Shown one piece after another: positions 7,873 through 16,079 of a stretch of 22,412 nt of DNA. Below the pieces are notes generated by a model. The model did not search any database. It was not told where the DNA came from and saw only the letters and a list, made by a program, of their open reading frames with translations. The stretch is from positions 1 through 22,412 of the forward strand of contig JAYTKJ010000788.1 of NCBI GenBank assembly GCA_043730365.1. Reading direction: 5' to 3'. The translations under genes were made by a program, and so were the position numbers. Source of the stretch: VFZP01 sp043730365 (lineage in GTDB: Bacteria; Acidobacteriota; Terriglobia; Bryobacterales; Bryobacteraceae). Position 1 is the first letter of the stretch, and the number at the start of each line of letters is the position of its first letter.

Positions 7873-10800
7873 TCAGTCTCCGGACGCCTCAACCGGCCGG
7901 GCGGGGCGCCAACCGAAGAGGCCAACGAGGCGCGACCAAAAGCGGGCGTGCACCAGGTCGTCAAACATCGAGTAGGCCACCGGGGTCACCAGCAGCGTGA
8001 GGATGAGGCACATCGATTGCCCGCCGATGACGGCAATGGCCACGGTGCGCCGGCTGCCTGAGCCCGCTCCGCCACCGAGTGCCAACGGAATCATGCCGGC
8101 CACCAGGGCCGCGGTGGTCATCAGAATCGGGCGGAGACGGTCTTCGCAGCCCTGCAGAATGGCCTCCATGCGCGGCATGCCCGAGGCGCGCAGATTCTTG
8201 ATGTGGTCGATCTGCAGGATGGAATTTTTCTTGACGATGCCGAACAGCACCAGCAACCCGACCGATGAATAGATGATCGAGAACGGCTCCTTGGTGGCCA
8301 TCAACGAGAGCAGCGCAAAGGGAATGGAGAGCGGCAGACTGAGGAGGATGGTTACCGGATCGATGAAACTCTCGAACTGCGCCGCCAGAATCATGTACAT
8401 CAGCACGAGCGAGAGGAGAAACGCGAACATGAAGGCCTTGCCGGCCCGCGCGAACTCCTTGGTGCGGCCAAGCGTGCCGGTGCGATACTCGGCCGGCAAC
8501 TTCATTTCGCTCACCGTGCTTTCGATAATCTCCAGGACCTTCGACAGGGACTGGCCGGGCGCGATGTTGGCGAGCAACAGCACCTGACGTTGGCGGTTGT
8601 AACGGACAATTTGGGCGGGTCCGGTGGCGTCCACAAGGCGGGCGACGTTGCCCAGCGGGACGTTGCCCAGCGTCGAGGAAGGGACGAATAATTGGTTCAG
8701 CACTCCGGGTGAACTACGGAAATCCTGGCGGACGCGCAGTTGCACGTCATACCGGTCATCACCCTCGCGATAGGTGGTGGCTTGCTGGTCACCGGCGACG
8801 AGTGTGCGCATGGCGCTGGCGATGGAGCCCACGCTTACGTTGACGTCGGCGGCGCGATCACGATCGATCACCACCCGCAATTCAGGTTTGCCGGGCTCGT
8901 AGTTGGTTTCAAAGTCCACCAGGCCCGGCACGGTGGAGAGGCGTTGCTTGAGAATGGTGGAATAGCGTTCCAGGGCCTTCAGGTCCGGCCCCTGGATGAA
9001 GTACATCAATTCGCGATTGTCGCCGCCCTGAATGAGCGAAGGCAGCTGGACGCCGATGACAGCGTTGGGGATTTTTTTCAGGGCCTCGCGCGCGGCCAGC
9101 ATGAGCTGGTCCTGAGTTTCCTTGCGCGCCTCCGGCTTCACCAACTCCACCAACACCGAGCCGCGGTCAACCTGACGCCTGATGTCAGCGCCTGCGGTGG
9201 TCAACAGATTGCGAATGCCAGGCAGGGTTTGCAGCTCCTTTTCCACGGTGCGTAAGACCTGTTCGGTGCCATCGATCGAGGCGCCCGGTGGAAGCTTGAC
9301 CGTGACCTCAAATTCACTCTGGTCGTCAGTAGGCAGAAAGCTCTTCCCGATGTTCATGAAAAGCGGGACCGAACTGTACATCACGCCGAGACAAGCCAAC
9401 GCGATGATCCAGCGGTGGCGCATGGACCACTGGAGCAGCGCCCGATAGGGGACGGCAAAGGCGCGGAACAACCACGTCTCTTTGGTGGATTTCGCCTCAG
9501 GCGTGTGCTTCAGGAAGCGCGAACACAGCATCGGGGTGAGCGTGAAGCTCACCAGCAGGCTGACCATAATGGCGAAGGCGGCCGTGTAGCCGAAGCTGGA
9601 CATGAAGCGGCCCACGATGCCTTCCATCATGGCGACGGGAAGAAAGATGATGACCAGCGAGAGCGTGGTGGCCATAACCGCCAGACCGATGTCTTTGGTG
9701 CCGGCCACGGCGGCGGCCATCGGCGTCATGTGTTTCTCCTCCATATAGCGGAAGATGTTCTCCAGCACCACGATGGCGTCGTCAATTACGATACCCACCA
9801 TCAACACCAGACCTAGCATAGTGATCTGGTTCAGGGTGAAGCCCATCAGATGCATGAGGGTGTAGGTGGAAATGATGGACGCTGGGATGGCGACGGCCGC
9901 GATCAGCGTGGACCGCCAGTTGCGCATGAACAGCAGCACGATGATACCGGCGAGAATACCGCCCAATACCAAGTGCTCTTCGACCGCGTTGAAGGCTTCC
10001 TTGATAAAGTCCGACTGGTCCCGGGTGTAGGCGATTTTGAAGTCCGGTGGCAGGAGCGGATTGAGTTCCTTGACCCGGTCTTTGACCGCCTGAATCACTT
10101 CCAGCGTGTTGGTGCCAGCCTGCTTGCGGACCTCCAGCACCACGGCGGGCGCTCCGTCCAGCCGGGCCAGCGAGCGCTGCTCTTCAAACCCATCCTGCAC
10201 TTCGGCTACGTCGGCGATACGGACGGGCACGCCCCCCAGGTTGGTGACAACAATGCGGCCAAAATCAGCGGGCTTTTCGACGCGTCCGAGGGTGCGCACC
10301 GAGACCTCGCGGGCGCCTTGTTCAATGCGGCCCCCGGGCACCTCGACGTTCTGCGCGGCCAGGGCTGCGCGGATCTGATCGACGTTGATGCCGCGGGCGA
10401 AGGTCTTGTTGGGATTGAGCCAGACCTGAATCTGACGGAGGCGCTCACCGACAAAGCGGATCTGGCCCACGCCGGGCAGCGACTCCAGATTCTTCTTGAG
10501 GCGGTCATCGACGATCTTGGTGGTTTCGCGCAGGTCTCGCGGGCTGGAGATGACGACGTTGACAATTGGCGAGGCATCAGTGGCGATCTTGTCCACCACG
10601 GGCGGGTCTGCATCGTTGGGAAGCGTGGACACCACTTGAGCCACCTTGTCACGTACTTCCTGCGCGGCCACATCGGCGTCCTTGCTGAGGACGAATTGGA
10701 TCGTGACCAGCGAGATGCCTTCGGCCGAGATCGAATTCAAGTCGTCAATACCGGATACGGTATTGACGGCCTCCTCAATGCGTTTGGTGACCTGGGACTC

Positions 10801-10980
10801 GACTTCCTCGGGCGCTGCGCCACGCAGGGTGGTGCGAATCGTAACGATGGGGAACTCCACCTTGGGAAAGAAGTCGACGCCCAGCTTACGATAGGAATCG
10901 AGCCCCATCACCACCAGGAAGAGTATGAGCATGGTGGCGAAAACAGGCCGCCGAATACAGATTTCCGCTAGTTTCTGCAT
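7873..10980 (-). CDS. RND-family inner membrane efflux pump, HAE1/AcrB-MdtB type (1035 aa)
   Basis: This is a proton-driven inner membrane transporter of hydrophobic and amphiphilic compounds that works with the adaptor and TolC-like neighbours. The N-terminus LAEICIRRPVFATMLILF is the typical first helix of RND pumps, and the length matches AcrB-type trimers. The proton-relay residues are present: the Asp pair D400-D401 in GIVIDDAIVVLENIF (fourth helix) and K917 in GIVKKNSILQIDHIK (tenth helix). Two large periplasmic loops separate the helix groups. The Asp pair in the GIVIDDAI context and the absence of the heavy-metal DFG-type signature favour the HAE1 drug class over CzcA-type metal pumps. 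The substrate is unknown. The start has GGGAG about 10 bases upstream, and 5-base gaps separate it from both neighbours. Confidence 0.96.
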   Translation of the reverse strand: MQKLAEICIRRPVFATMLILFLVVMGLDSYRKLGVDFFPKVEFPIVTIRTTLRGAAPEEVESQVTKRIEEAVNTVSGIDDLNSISAEGISLVTIQFVLSKDADVAAQEVRDKVAQVVSTLPNDADPPVVDKIATDASPIVNVVISSPRDLRETTKIVDDRLKKNLESLPGVGQIRFVGERLRQIQVWLNPNKTFARGINVDQIRAALAAQNVEVPGGRIEQGAREVSVRTLGRVEKPADFGRIVVTNLGGVPVRIADVAEVQDGFEEQRSLARLDGAPAVVLEVRKQAGTNTLEVIQAVKDRVKELNPLLPPDFKIAYTRDQSDFIKEAFNAVEEHLVLGGILAGIIVLLFMRNWRSTLIAAVAIPASIISTYTLMHLMGFTLNQITMLGLVLMVGIVIDDAIVVLENIFRYMEEKHMTPMAAAVAGTKDIGLAVMATTLSLVIIFLPVAMMEGIVGRFMSSFGYTAAFAIMVSLLVSFTLTPMLCSRFLKHTPEAKSTKETWLFRAFAVPYRALLQWSMRHRWIIALACLGVMYSSVPLFMNIGKSFLPTDDQSEFEVTVKLPPGASIDGTEQVLRTVEKELQTLPGIRNLLTTAGADIRRQVDRGSVLVELVKPEARKETQDQLMLAAREALKKIPNAVIGVQLPSLIQGGDNRELMYFIQGPDLKALERYSTILKQRLSTVPGLVDFETNYEPGKPELRVVIDRDRAADVNVSVGSIASAMRTLVAGDQQATTYREGDDRYDVQLRVRQDFRSSPGVLNQLFVPSSTLGNVPLGNVARLVDATGPAQIVRYNRQRQVLLLANIAPGQSLSKVLEIIESTVSEMKLPAEYRTGTLGRTKEFARAGKAFMFAFLLSLVLMYMILAAQFESFIDPVTILLSLPLSIPFALLSLMATKEPFSIIYSSVGLLVLFGIVKKNSILQIDHIKNLRASGMPRMEAILQGCEDRLRPILMTTAALVAGMIPLALGGGAGSGSRRTVAIAVIGGQSMCLILTLLVTPVAYSMFDDLVHARFWSRLVGLFGWRPARPVEASGD

Positions 10981-10985
10981 AACGG

Positions 10986-12236
10986 CTAGTCTCCCTTGGC
11001 CCCGGCGGCCGCGGGCTTGGGTGCACTGGCGTCGACCCGCACCTCGCTGCCGTCTGTCAGAATATTGAGATTGTCGACGGCGACGGTGTCACCGGCCTGG
11101 ACCAAGCCTTCGGGGATTTCCAGCCAGTCATCGACCGCTTGCCCGGGGGTGAATCGAATCTCGCGGGCCGTGACGCCGCTAATCGTAAAAATCTTACTCA
11201 GGCCGGAGACCGTATAGACGGCGGCTTTAGGCACCATGGTGATGGGCGCATTCCGGCTCACTACGAGCTTGACAGCGACAAACATGCCCGGCCGCAATTG
11301 CGGATCCGGTTGGTTGAGCCGCGCTTCGGCCGAGAGCGAGCGGGAGCGGGATTCCAGGGCAGGGTTGAGTTGGGTGACGGTAGCGGTGAAGGTGCGGCCG
11401 GGTATAGATTCGGTGGTGAAAGAGAGCGGCTCGCCGACTCGCACAGCGCCGACTCCCACCTCCGGAATGTCCGCGCGCAGCCGCAGCGGCCATGTCTTCA
11501 CCAGGGTGACGATCGGCACGTTGTCCTTCACGTATTGGCCCGGCGCAGCCATGCGTTGGGATATCTGGCCGTCAAAGGGCGCAACGATGGTCGTGTCGTT
11601 GAGACGCTTCTCATAGAGACGCTTGTCGGCACGGAGAGCCTGGACGCTGGCCATCGAAGTTCGGAGGTCATCCATTGCCGAATCCAGCGAAGCCTGCCGG
11701 GAATTGAGCAGCTTTTCCGTCTCGACAAAGCGCTCGCGGGCGACGTCGCCGGATTCGAATAACTTTTTAGCACTCTCATGTTTAGATTTGGCGTCTTCAA
11801 GTTGAGCGCGGGCCTGCCGAATGAGCGGCGTCGTGCTGGGGTTTTCGTTCTCCTGATCGGCGTTCAGCCCAACGCGGGCCAACGCCTGGGCGAGCGCGGC
11901 ACGGGCGCGATCAACCTGGATCTGGAATTCCTGACGGTCAATTTCGGCGATCGTATCGCCCTTGCGAACTGACTGGCCGAAGTCAAAGCGGATATTGGCG
12001 ATGCGTCCAGCAACCTCCGAGACGATGTTGATGGTGTCGTCAGGCGCCAGCGAGCCGGTGACATCGACAACCTTGGTCACGCCTCGCGTCTCAACGGCGG
12101 CAACACGGATTGAGATGGCCTTTGGTTTGGTGGGAGCTTCGGCGGCACCCGATTTTTTGGCGCTGGCGTCCCGGGTGCAGCCGTATGAGATCAGAACCAG
12201 GCATGAGGATATTACTAGAGATGGGCGACTATTCAT
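10986..12236 (-). CDS. RND efflux periplasmic adaptor (membrane fusion protein, 416 aa)
   Basis: This is the periplasmic adaptor linking the RND pump to the outer membrane channel. I prefer the ATG at 12236 over 12257 because it begins directly with an export signal (MNSRPSLVISSCLVLISYGC) and overlaps the tetR stop by 8 bases, consistent with coupled translation. Cys20 could be a lipidation site, but the -3 to -1 residues S-Y-G make a poor lipobox, so simple cleavage or membrane anchoring is possible. The domains in order are a beta-barrel/lipoyl half (GSLAPDDTINIVSEVAGRIA, DFGQSVRKGDTIAEID), a coiled-coil hairpin (about residues 95-190), the second lipoyl half (TTIVAPFDGQISQRMAAPGQ), a beta-barrel (FTTESIPGRTFTATV), and a membrane-proximal domain ending in VDASAPKPAAA. 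This is the HlyD/AcrA organisation. Confidence 0.93.
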   Translation of the reverse strand: MNSRPSLVISSCLVLISYGCTRDASAKKSGAAEAPTKPKAISIRVAAVETRGVTKVVDVTGSLAPDDTINIVSEVAGRIANIRFDFGQSVRKGDTIAEIDRQEFQIQVDRARAALAQALARVGLNADQENENPSTTPLIRQARAQLEDAKSKHESAKKLFESGDVARERFVETEKLLNSRQASLDSAMDDLRTSMASVQALRADKRLYEKRLNDTTIVAPFDGQISQRMAAPGQYVKDNVPIVTLVKTWPLRLRADIPEVGVGAVRVGEPLSFTTESIPGRTFTATVTQLNPALESRSRSLSAEARLNQPDPQLRPGMFVAVKLVVSRNAPITMVPKAAVYTVSGLSKIFTISGVTAREIRFTPGQAVDDWLEIPEGLVQAGDTVAVDNLNILTDGSEVRVDASAPKPAAAGAKGD

Positions 12237-12906
12237 GTTTCCCGCTTTGGATTCCATCTAAAAAGATGTCGACAACTGTCGAAACGATGCTATCCCTGCC
12301 GCCGGCCGGCAATTCTCCAGGGCAATAGATCGCGTAGATGATGCCCTGATGGTTTAGCATTCCTGCAAATGCACGAGCAACCAGCAGCGGGTCCATATTC
12401 CGCACCGCCCCAGATTTAATGCGTTGACTTAAGTACTTGGTTACACAGTCATAAAAAAGAACGACTTGCTTCTCAAAAAACATCTGAGACAGTTCGTTTT
12501 TTTCCAGCGAGGCGTACATGAGCAGACGGGCGTAGCGAGGGTCGCTGAGATACCAGTCGAGGAGAACGGTCGCCAGGCGAGTGAAAAAGGCTCGGTCGTC
12601 ACCAGCGGCGGCGGCTTCGTCCAGGCCGCCGATGTCGTTGGAATTTACCTGGGTGAGTTTGGACTGGAGGATGGCGTCAAAGAGGGCCCGCTTGGTTTCA
12701 AAGTGTTGATACAGAACGGGTTCAGTTACTCCGACGGCTGCGGCGATTTCTCTGGTGGTGGTTCCCTGAAAGCCGCGGGAGGCAAAAAGGTCAATCGCCG
12801 CGTTGAGGATGGCGACACGGCGCTGCGGACCTGTGAGGCGCTCGCGATTACCTTTGTTTTGTGTTAGTTCGGCTTTGTTTGTGATTATTGGACTCGGGCT
12901 GGCCAT
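12229..12906 (-). CDS. TetR/AcrR-family transcriptional repressor (225 aa)
   Basis: This is the probable repressor of the efflux operon, of which it is the first gene. The N-terminal helix-turn-helix spans about residues 28-78. It reads RRVAILNAAIDLFASRGFQG, then TTTREIAAAVGVTEPVLYQH with FETKRALFDAIL, a textbook TetR pattern including the Y-x-H-F recognition-helix end. The C-terminal two thirds is an all-helical ligand-binding/dimerisation domain with no recognisable ligand signature. The ATG at 12906 is followed by about 20 disordered residues before the DNA-binding domain, so translation could begin slightly later. Its stop overlaps the adaptor start. Two similar 14-bp sites in its own promoter suggest autoregulation, with release on binding a pump substrate. 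Confidence 0.94.
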   Translation of the reverse strand: MASPSPIITNKAELTQNKGNRERLTGPQRRVAILNAAIDLFASRGFQGTTTREIAAAVGVTEPVLYQHFETKRALFDAILQSKLTQVNSNDIGGLDEAAAAGDDRAFFTRLATVLLDWYLSDPRYARLLMYASLEKNELSQMFFEKQVVLFYDCVTKYLSQRIKSGAVRNMDPLLVARAFAGMLNHQGIIYAIYCPGELPAGGRDSIVSTVVDIFLDGIQSGKHE

Positions 12907-12913
12907 GTGTTGC

Positions 12914-12957
12914 TAGCACTCGCTAACCTAGCGACCACTAGTATAGCATGCACTAAC
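12914..12957. promoter_or_regulatory. Tandem candidate TetR operators, 30 bp apart
   Basis: Two 14-bp sites, TAGCACTCGCTAAC (12914-12927) and TAGCATGCACTAAC (12944-12957), match at 11 of 14 positions. Their start-to-start distance is exactly 30 bp, close to three helical turns. Each is an imperfect inverted repeat of the form TAGC...CTAA(C). The proximal one also overlaps the perfect palindrome TCGCTA-ACC-TAGCGA (12920-12934). They lie 8 to 51 bases upstream of the tetR start codon and flank the predicted -10 element. A repressor bound here would block transcription. That the adjacent TetR protein binds them is inference from position and symmetry. Confidence 0.55.
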
Positions 12958-12970
12958 TTAAGATTGCCAA
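12940..12970 (-). promoter_or_regulatory. Predicted promoter of the tetR-efflux operon
   Basis: Read on the minus strand there is an extended -10 element TGCTATACT (hexamer at 12940-12945, TG at 12947-12948). A TTGGCA at 12965-12970 could serve as a -35 box, though the 19-bp spacer is long. The extended -10 partly compensates. The distal operator-like site overlaps the -10 and spacer. The transcript would start near 12933, leaving a 5' leader of about 25 bases. Confidence 0.45.
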
Positions 12971-13257
12971 CCTTTTCCAAAATGGGACGCGACGTGGCGG
13001 ATTCGTACGTCTTACCGATAGTTTTGTAGGAAATCCCAATTTGGAAATTCTGTCTGAGTGAACACCCTGTTTTGTCAACAGTTTAGAGAGTGGAGATCAA
13101 GATGCTTGACGTTCTCTAAGTCCAACCTGAGATTGGACGCAGGTAAAACAGAGCGGACCCTAAGGAACCGGCCCATAGCTTCGGCCTAGTACCGTCTATT
13201 ACTCTGTGAATGCGCCACTTGCCTTGTGCAAGAGAGTCGACTTTCGTTGGAGGAAAC
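12971..13257 (+). other. Intergenic region and probable structured 5' leader of the protease gene
   Basis: No gene is supported here. The left part (12971-13080) is relatively AT-rich and includes the small inverted repeat AATTT-GG-AAATT (13038-13049). The middle holds two clear RNA-type inverted repeats, listed separately. Further right, a GGCC...GGCC pair around 13170-13187 could form a third weak stem. A TTGACG at 13106-13111 resembles a -35 box, but no good -10 follows at the right distance, so I cannot place the plus-strand promoter. The region ends in the strong ribosome binding site GGAGG (13249-13253), four bases before the protease ATG. Confidence 0.5.
13083..13138 (+). other. Two consecutive stem-loops in the leader of the metalloprotease gene
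   Basis: The first structure pairs TTAGAGAG (13083-13090) with TTCTCTAA (13112-13119; seven Watson-Crick pairs and one G-T). Inside it TCAAG (13097-13101) pairs perfectly with CTTGA (13105-13109) around an ATG loop. Immediately after, GTCCAA (13120-13125) pairs perfectly with TTGGAC (13133-13138) around a 7-base loop. Neither is followed by a T-run, so they are not intrinsic terminators. They lie 120-175 bases before the protease start and could be part of an mRNA leader or a protein-binding region. I could not match them to a known riboswitch consensus. Confidence 0.4.
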
Positions 13258-15657
13258 ATGAAGTACAGGATTTCGTTCGGGGCCGTGATTTTTTTCCTTG
13301 GCGCGGCAGGCAGTTTCGCTCAAACGGTGGATTTGGGCAGAAACCAACGGACCGTGAGACCCGGCCGCCATGGAGTATCTGCGCTCGAATTCGATCTGGA
13401 TGGCGACGCTATGCGGCTAGGACTGGTGGAGTTTCAGCTCAGGCTTCCGGGCGAGGATTCCGCACCGGTACGGCTCCAGCGCAAAGACTTCCAATCCCGA
13501 GACGGTGATGGCGGTTTCTGGCGTGGCACGGTGAGCCTGCGGGACGATAGCGAAGTGATGTTGACGCTCCATGAGGGCTTCCTGGCGGGCACAATCCGGA
13601 TGGGTACCGATCTATATGAAGTGCGGCCGACAGCCAATGGCCATGTGGTGGAAAAGATTGACCCGGCCAGCTACCCGGCCTGTGCAGGTTCGCCTGAACC
13701 GGAGAAGGAGAACGTAGATGCGGCTGCGGCAGCTGACCAGAGCAGTTTCGCGGTCCGGGGCGATTCCTTCGCCGCGGGAGCAGCGGGCGGGGCGAGCGTA
13801 AACGCCGCCGGGACGTATACGATCGATTTATTGACGATTTACACCCCTGAGGCGAGGGCAGCAGCGGGTGGGCCGGGTCAGATGGCCGCGATCATTCAGG
13901 CGGCTGTGGACGCGGCGAATCAAGCGTTTGCCAATAGTGGAGTGAATGCTGCGTACCGCTTGGTGAGAACGGCAGAGTCGGCGCACAGCGATACCGGCAA
14001 TATCAACACGGATCTAAGCTGGCTGGCGAGCGACGCTGCAACGGCGACGCTCCGGAACGAAGCCGGGGCCGACTTGGTGTCGTTGGTGGTTGAGAATGGC
14101 GGCGGCTACTGCGGAGTGGGTTACGTGATGCGTTCTCCGGGACCCGGCTTTGCCAGCGCGGGCTTTCAGGTGACGGCGCGCAATTGCGCGGTGGGCAACC
14201 TTAGTTTCGCGCACGAGCACGGCCACAATCTTGGCTTGGAGCATGACGCGGCCAACGGGCCGGCGGCCAATGCCGCTTCCTATCCGTGGTCCTTCGGACA
14301 TCTAGTCAATGGAGTGTTCCGCACGGTGATGTCTTACGCTTCGGCTTGCCCGAACGGTTGCACGCGAGTGGCGTATTTCTCGAACCCCAACGTCAGCTAC
14401 CTCGGCTATCCGACGGGCGTGGCCAACGTGAGTGACAATGCCCGGTCCGCCAACGCGACGGTTTCGATTGTCTCCGCCTTCAGGCTCGGGCCTGTGACCG
14501 CGCCCACCAAACCCGCCGCGCCGACGGGGCTGACGGCCTCCCCGGTTTCGAGCAGCCAGATCAATCTGACGTGGACGGACAATGCGAACAATGAAACGGC
14601 TTTCAAGGTGGAGCGTTCGAGCGACGGGGTGAATTTCACATATTTGACGGCAGTTGCCGCGAATGTGACGACGCACACCTTCGCAGGATTGACGCCGGCG
14701 ACGTTGTATACCTTCCGCGTGCGGGCCACCAACGCGGCGGGTGACTCGGAGAATACGAACTTGGCCACCGCCACCACGCTGGCGGCCTTGACTGCTCCGG
14801 CCGCGCCAACGGGGCTGAGCGCAACGGTCGTGAGCGCTAACCAGATCACTCTGACGTGGACGGACAATGCGAACAACGAAACGGCGTTCAAGGTGGAACG
14901 TTCCAGCGACGGGGTGAATTTCACGTATTTGACGACAGTTGCCGCGAATGTAACCACGCACAGCTTCACAGGATTGACGCCGGCGACGTTGTATACCTTC
15001 CGCGTGCGGGCCACCAACGCGGCGGGTGACTCGGCGAATACGAACCTGGTCACCGCCACCACGCTGGCGGCTTTGACTACGCCGGTAGCGCCAACCGGTC
15101 TAAACGCTACGGCTGTAAGCGCCAGCCAGATCAACCTGGCCTGGACCGATGCTTCGAGCAATGAAACCGGCTTCAAGATCGAGCGGTCCACTGGTGGCGC
15201 TTTTGAACAAATTGCGTTAGTCGGAGCAAGTGTGACCACCTATGCCAGCACAGGGCTGGCGGCGGGAACGGCGTATTCCTATCGGGTCCGCGCGTCCAAT
15301 GCCCAGGGTGACTCTGGATACTCCAACGTCGTGACGGCAACTACGCAAACGCCGCCGCCCGGGGCACCGAGCGCGTTGCGCGGAGCGCCGCTGTTTGGCG
15401 GATCGTCACTGGTGGCCATCAGGCTGAATTGGGGCAACGTGGCCAATGAGTCATCCTACCGGCTTGAGCGATGTAAGGCGACGAGCCTGACCAGTGGTTG
15501 CACCTATGCGGCGCTACGGGAATTGCGGGCTAACAGCGTCGGTATGACCGATACTGGCGTGATTGCCCTTGGGCGCGGCATCTACAAGTACCGGATCCGG
15601 GCGGAAAACGGGGGCGCGAGTTCGGCTTGGGTTGAGACCACAGTTAACGCTCAGTAG
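13258..15657 (+). CDS. Secreted metzincin-type zinc metalloprotease with FN3 repeats (799 aa)
   Basis: The ATG at 13258 is chosen over an upstream in-frame ATG at 13210 because it has GGAGG four bases upstream and begins with a clean signal peptide (MKYRISFGAVIFFLGAAGSFA). An N-terminal region (about 25-170) resembles a propeptide. The catalytic domain (about 180-410) has the zinc motif HEHGHNLGLEHD at 319-330: His319, His323 and His329 as ligands, Glu320 as catalytic base. A Met-turn VMSYA follows with Met358. This is the metzincin arrangement, closest to reprolysin/ADAM-like bacterial proteases. Three FN3 domains follow at about 420-704, then a more divergent fourth FN3-like module (about 705-799) whose LERCKATSLTSGCTY may hold a disulfide. 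Such proteins degrade extracellular protein. Start and end are supported by a hairpin after the stop. Confidence 0.93.
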   Translation: MKYRISFGAVIFFLGAAGSFAQTVDLGRNQRTVRPGRHGVSALEFDLDGDAMRLGLVEFQLRLPGEDSAPVRLQRKDFQSRDGDGGFWRGTVSLRDDSEVMLTLHEGFLAGTIRMGTDLYEVRPTANGHVVEKIDPASYPACAGSPEPEKENVDAAAAADQSSFAVRGDSFAAGAAGGASVNAAGTYTIDLLTIYTPEARAAAGGPGQMAAIIQAAVDAANQAFANSGVNAAYRLVRTAESAHSDTGNINTDLSWLASDAATATLRNEAGADLVSLVVENGGGYCGVGYVMRSPGPGFASAGFQVTARNCAVGNLSFAHEHGHNLGLEHDAANGPAANAASYPWSFGHLVNGVFRTVMSYASACPNGCTRVAYFSNPNVSYLGYPTGVANVSDNARSANATVSIVSAFRLGPVTAPTKPAAPTGLTASPVSSSQINLTWTDNANNETAFKVERSSDGVNFTYLTAVAANVTTHTFAGLTPATLYTFRVRATNAAGDSENTNLATATTLAALTAPAAPTGLSATVVSANQITLTWTDNANNETAFKVERSSDGVNFTYLTTVAANVTTHSFTGLTPATLYTFRVRATNAAGDSANTNLVTATTLAALTTPVAPTGLNATAVSASQINLAWTDASSNETGFKIERSTGGAFEQIALVGASVTTYASTGLAAGTAYSYRVRASNAQGDSGYSNVVTATTQTPPPGAPSALRGAPLFGGSSLVAIRLNWGNVANESSYRLERCKATSLTSGCTYAALRELRANSVGMTDTGVIALGRGIYKYRIRAENGGASSAWVETTVNAQ
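14516..15370 (+). repeat. Three tandem FN3-encoding repeat units of 285 bp
   Basis: The three units occupy 14516-14800, 14801-15085 and 15086-15370, each exactly 285 bp (95 codons). The landmark CAGATCA(A/C)(T/C)CTG falls at 14557, 14842 and 15127. Units one and two differ at only about 15 of 237 compared bases by eye; unit three is clearly more diverged but in perfect register. The repeated protein pattern is SxxQIxLxWTDxxxNETxFKxERS followed by TYTFRVRATNAAGDS-like text. The near identity of the first two indicates recent duplication or gene conversion. Confidence 0.92.
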
Positions 15658-15674
15658 TCTGGCGACTGAGCCAA

Positions 15675-15703
15675 GGCGAGAGGGACGCCCCACACCTCTC
15701 GCC
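15675..15703 (+). terminator. Strong hairpin after the protease gene, possible terminator
   Basis: GGCGAGAGG (15675-15683) pairs perfectly over nine bases with CCTCTCGCC (15695-15703), with an 11-base loop. It begins 17 bases after the protease stop. No T-run follows, so it is either a U-tract-independent terminator or a 3'-end stabilising stem. A second, weaker stem GGGGGC-AAATA-GCCTCC lies at 15749-15765. The two together mark the boundary before the next transcription unit. Confidence 0.45.
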
Positions 15704-15826
15704 AAGGGCTTGGACACCCGGGTACTACCGCCACCGACAGCCTCGGATGGGGGCAAATAGCCTCCCTCAAAAGTGCCCCATTTTCCCCGCGCGGCGTAAC
15801 CATCCGAACAGAGGTAGAATATAGGC

Positions 15827-16072
15827 ATGGCACGCGGCTGGGAAAGTAAAGACGTCGAGACGAGACAAGAAGATGCCGAGTCGGCTTGGCGGGATCGGCA
15901 GGCTGCAGAGCCAACCGCCGCACAACGCGCGACCGACCTTCAACGCGAAAGTTTGAGACTCACCCGCACCAGGGTGGAAGATGACCTGACCCGGGCGACT
16001 CATCCGAGGCATCGCGGGCAACTTGAGGCGGCACTGGCGCACCTCGATTCCGAGCTGGCTAAGCTACCATAG
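15827..16072 (+). CDS. Small conserved-type helical protein (81 aa), function unknown
   Basis: This 81-residue, highly charged protein begins MARGWESKDVETRQEDAE and has no signal peptide or membrane segment. Nearly the whole chain looks alpha-helical with Ala/Glu/Arg-rich heptad-like spacing; the final third (EDDLTRATHPRHRGQLEAAL) resembles a short helical hairpin. I recall proteins with a MARGWESK start as conserved hypotheticals in Acidobacteriota, but this is memory, not a search. The ATG at 15827 has an AGAGG about 14 bases upstream, which is rather far, and a TAGAAT at 15812-15817 that could instead be a -10 element of a promoter giving a near-leaderless mRNA. The glycosidase start follows seven bases after its stop, so it may head the downstream operon. 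Confidence 0.7.
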   Translation: MARGWESKDVETRQEDAESAWRDRQAAEPTAAQRATDLQRESLRLTRTRVEDDLTRATHPRHRGQLEAALAHLDSELAKLP

Positions 16073-16079
16073 TTGGATC

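Noticed and set aside
9850..10971. A 373-codon plus-strand open frame opposite the RND pump gene
   Set aside because: Its translation is rich in His, Gly and Asp with no domain pattern. It is the antisense shadow of a strongly supported pump gene in GC-rich DNA.
13120..13200. Possible c-di-GMP (GEMM) or TPP riboswitch before the protease gene
   Set aside because: Short fragments such as GGACGCA, CGGCC or CTGAGA resemble parts of these riboswitches. The conserved 5' half of GEMM (CACGCA...GCAAACC) and the TPP GGGGUGC and pyrophosphate-loop parts are missing.
14406..15239. A 277-codon minus-strand open frame opposite the protease
   Set aside because: It is repetitive only because it mirrors the FN3 repeats. 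The plus strand has the signal peptide, zinc motif and ribosome binding site.
14516..15370. CRISPR array or phage-type tandem repeat
   Set aside because: The 285-bp repeats lie within one open reading frame and encode FN3 domains without spacers.
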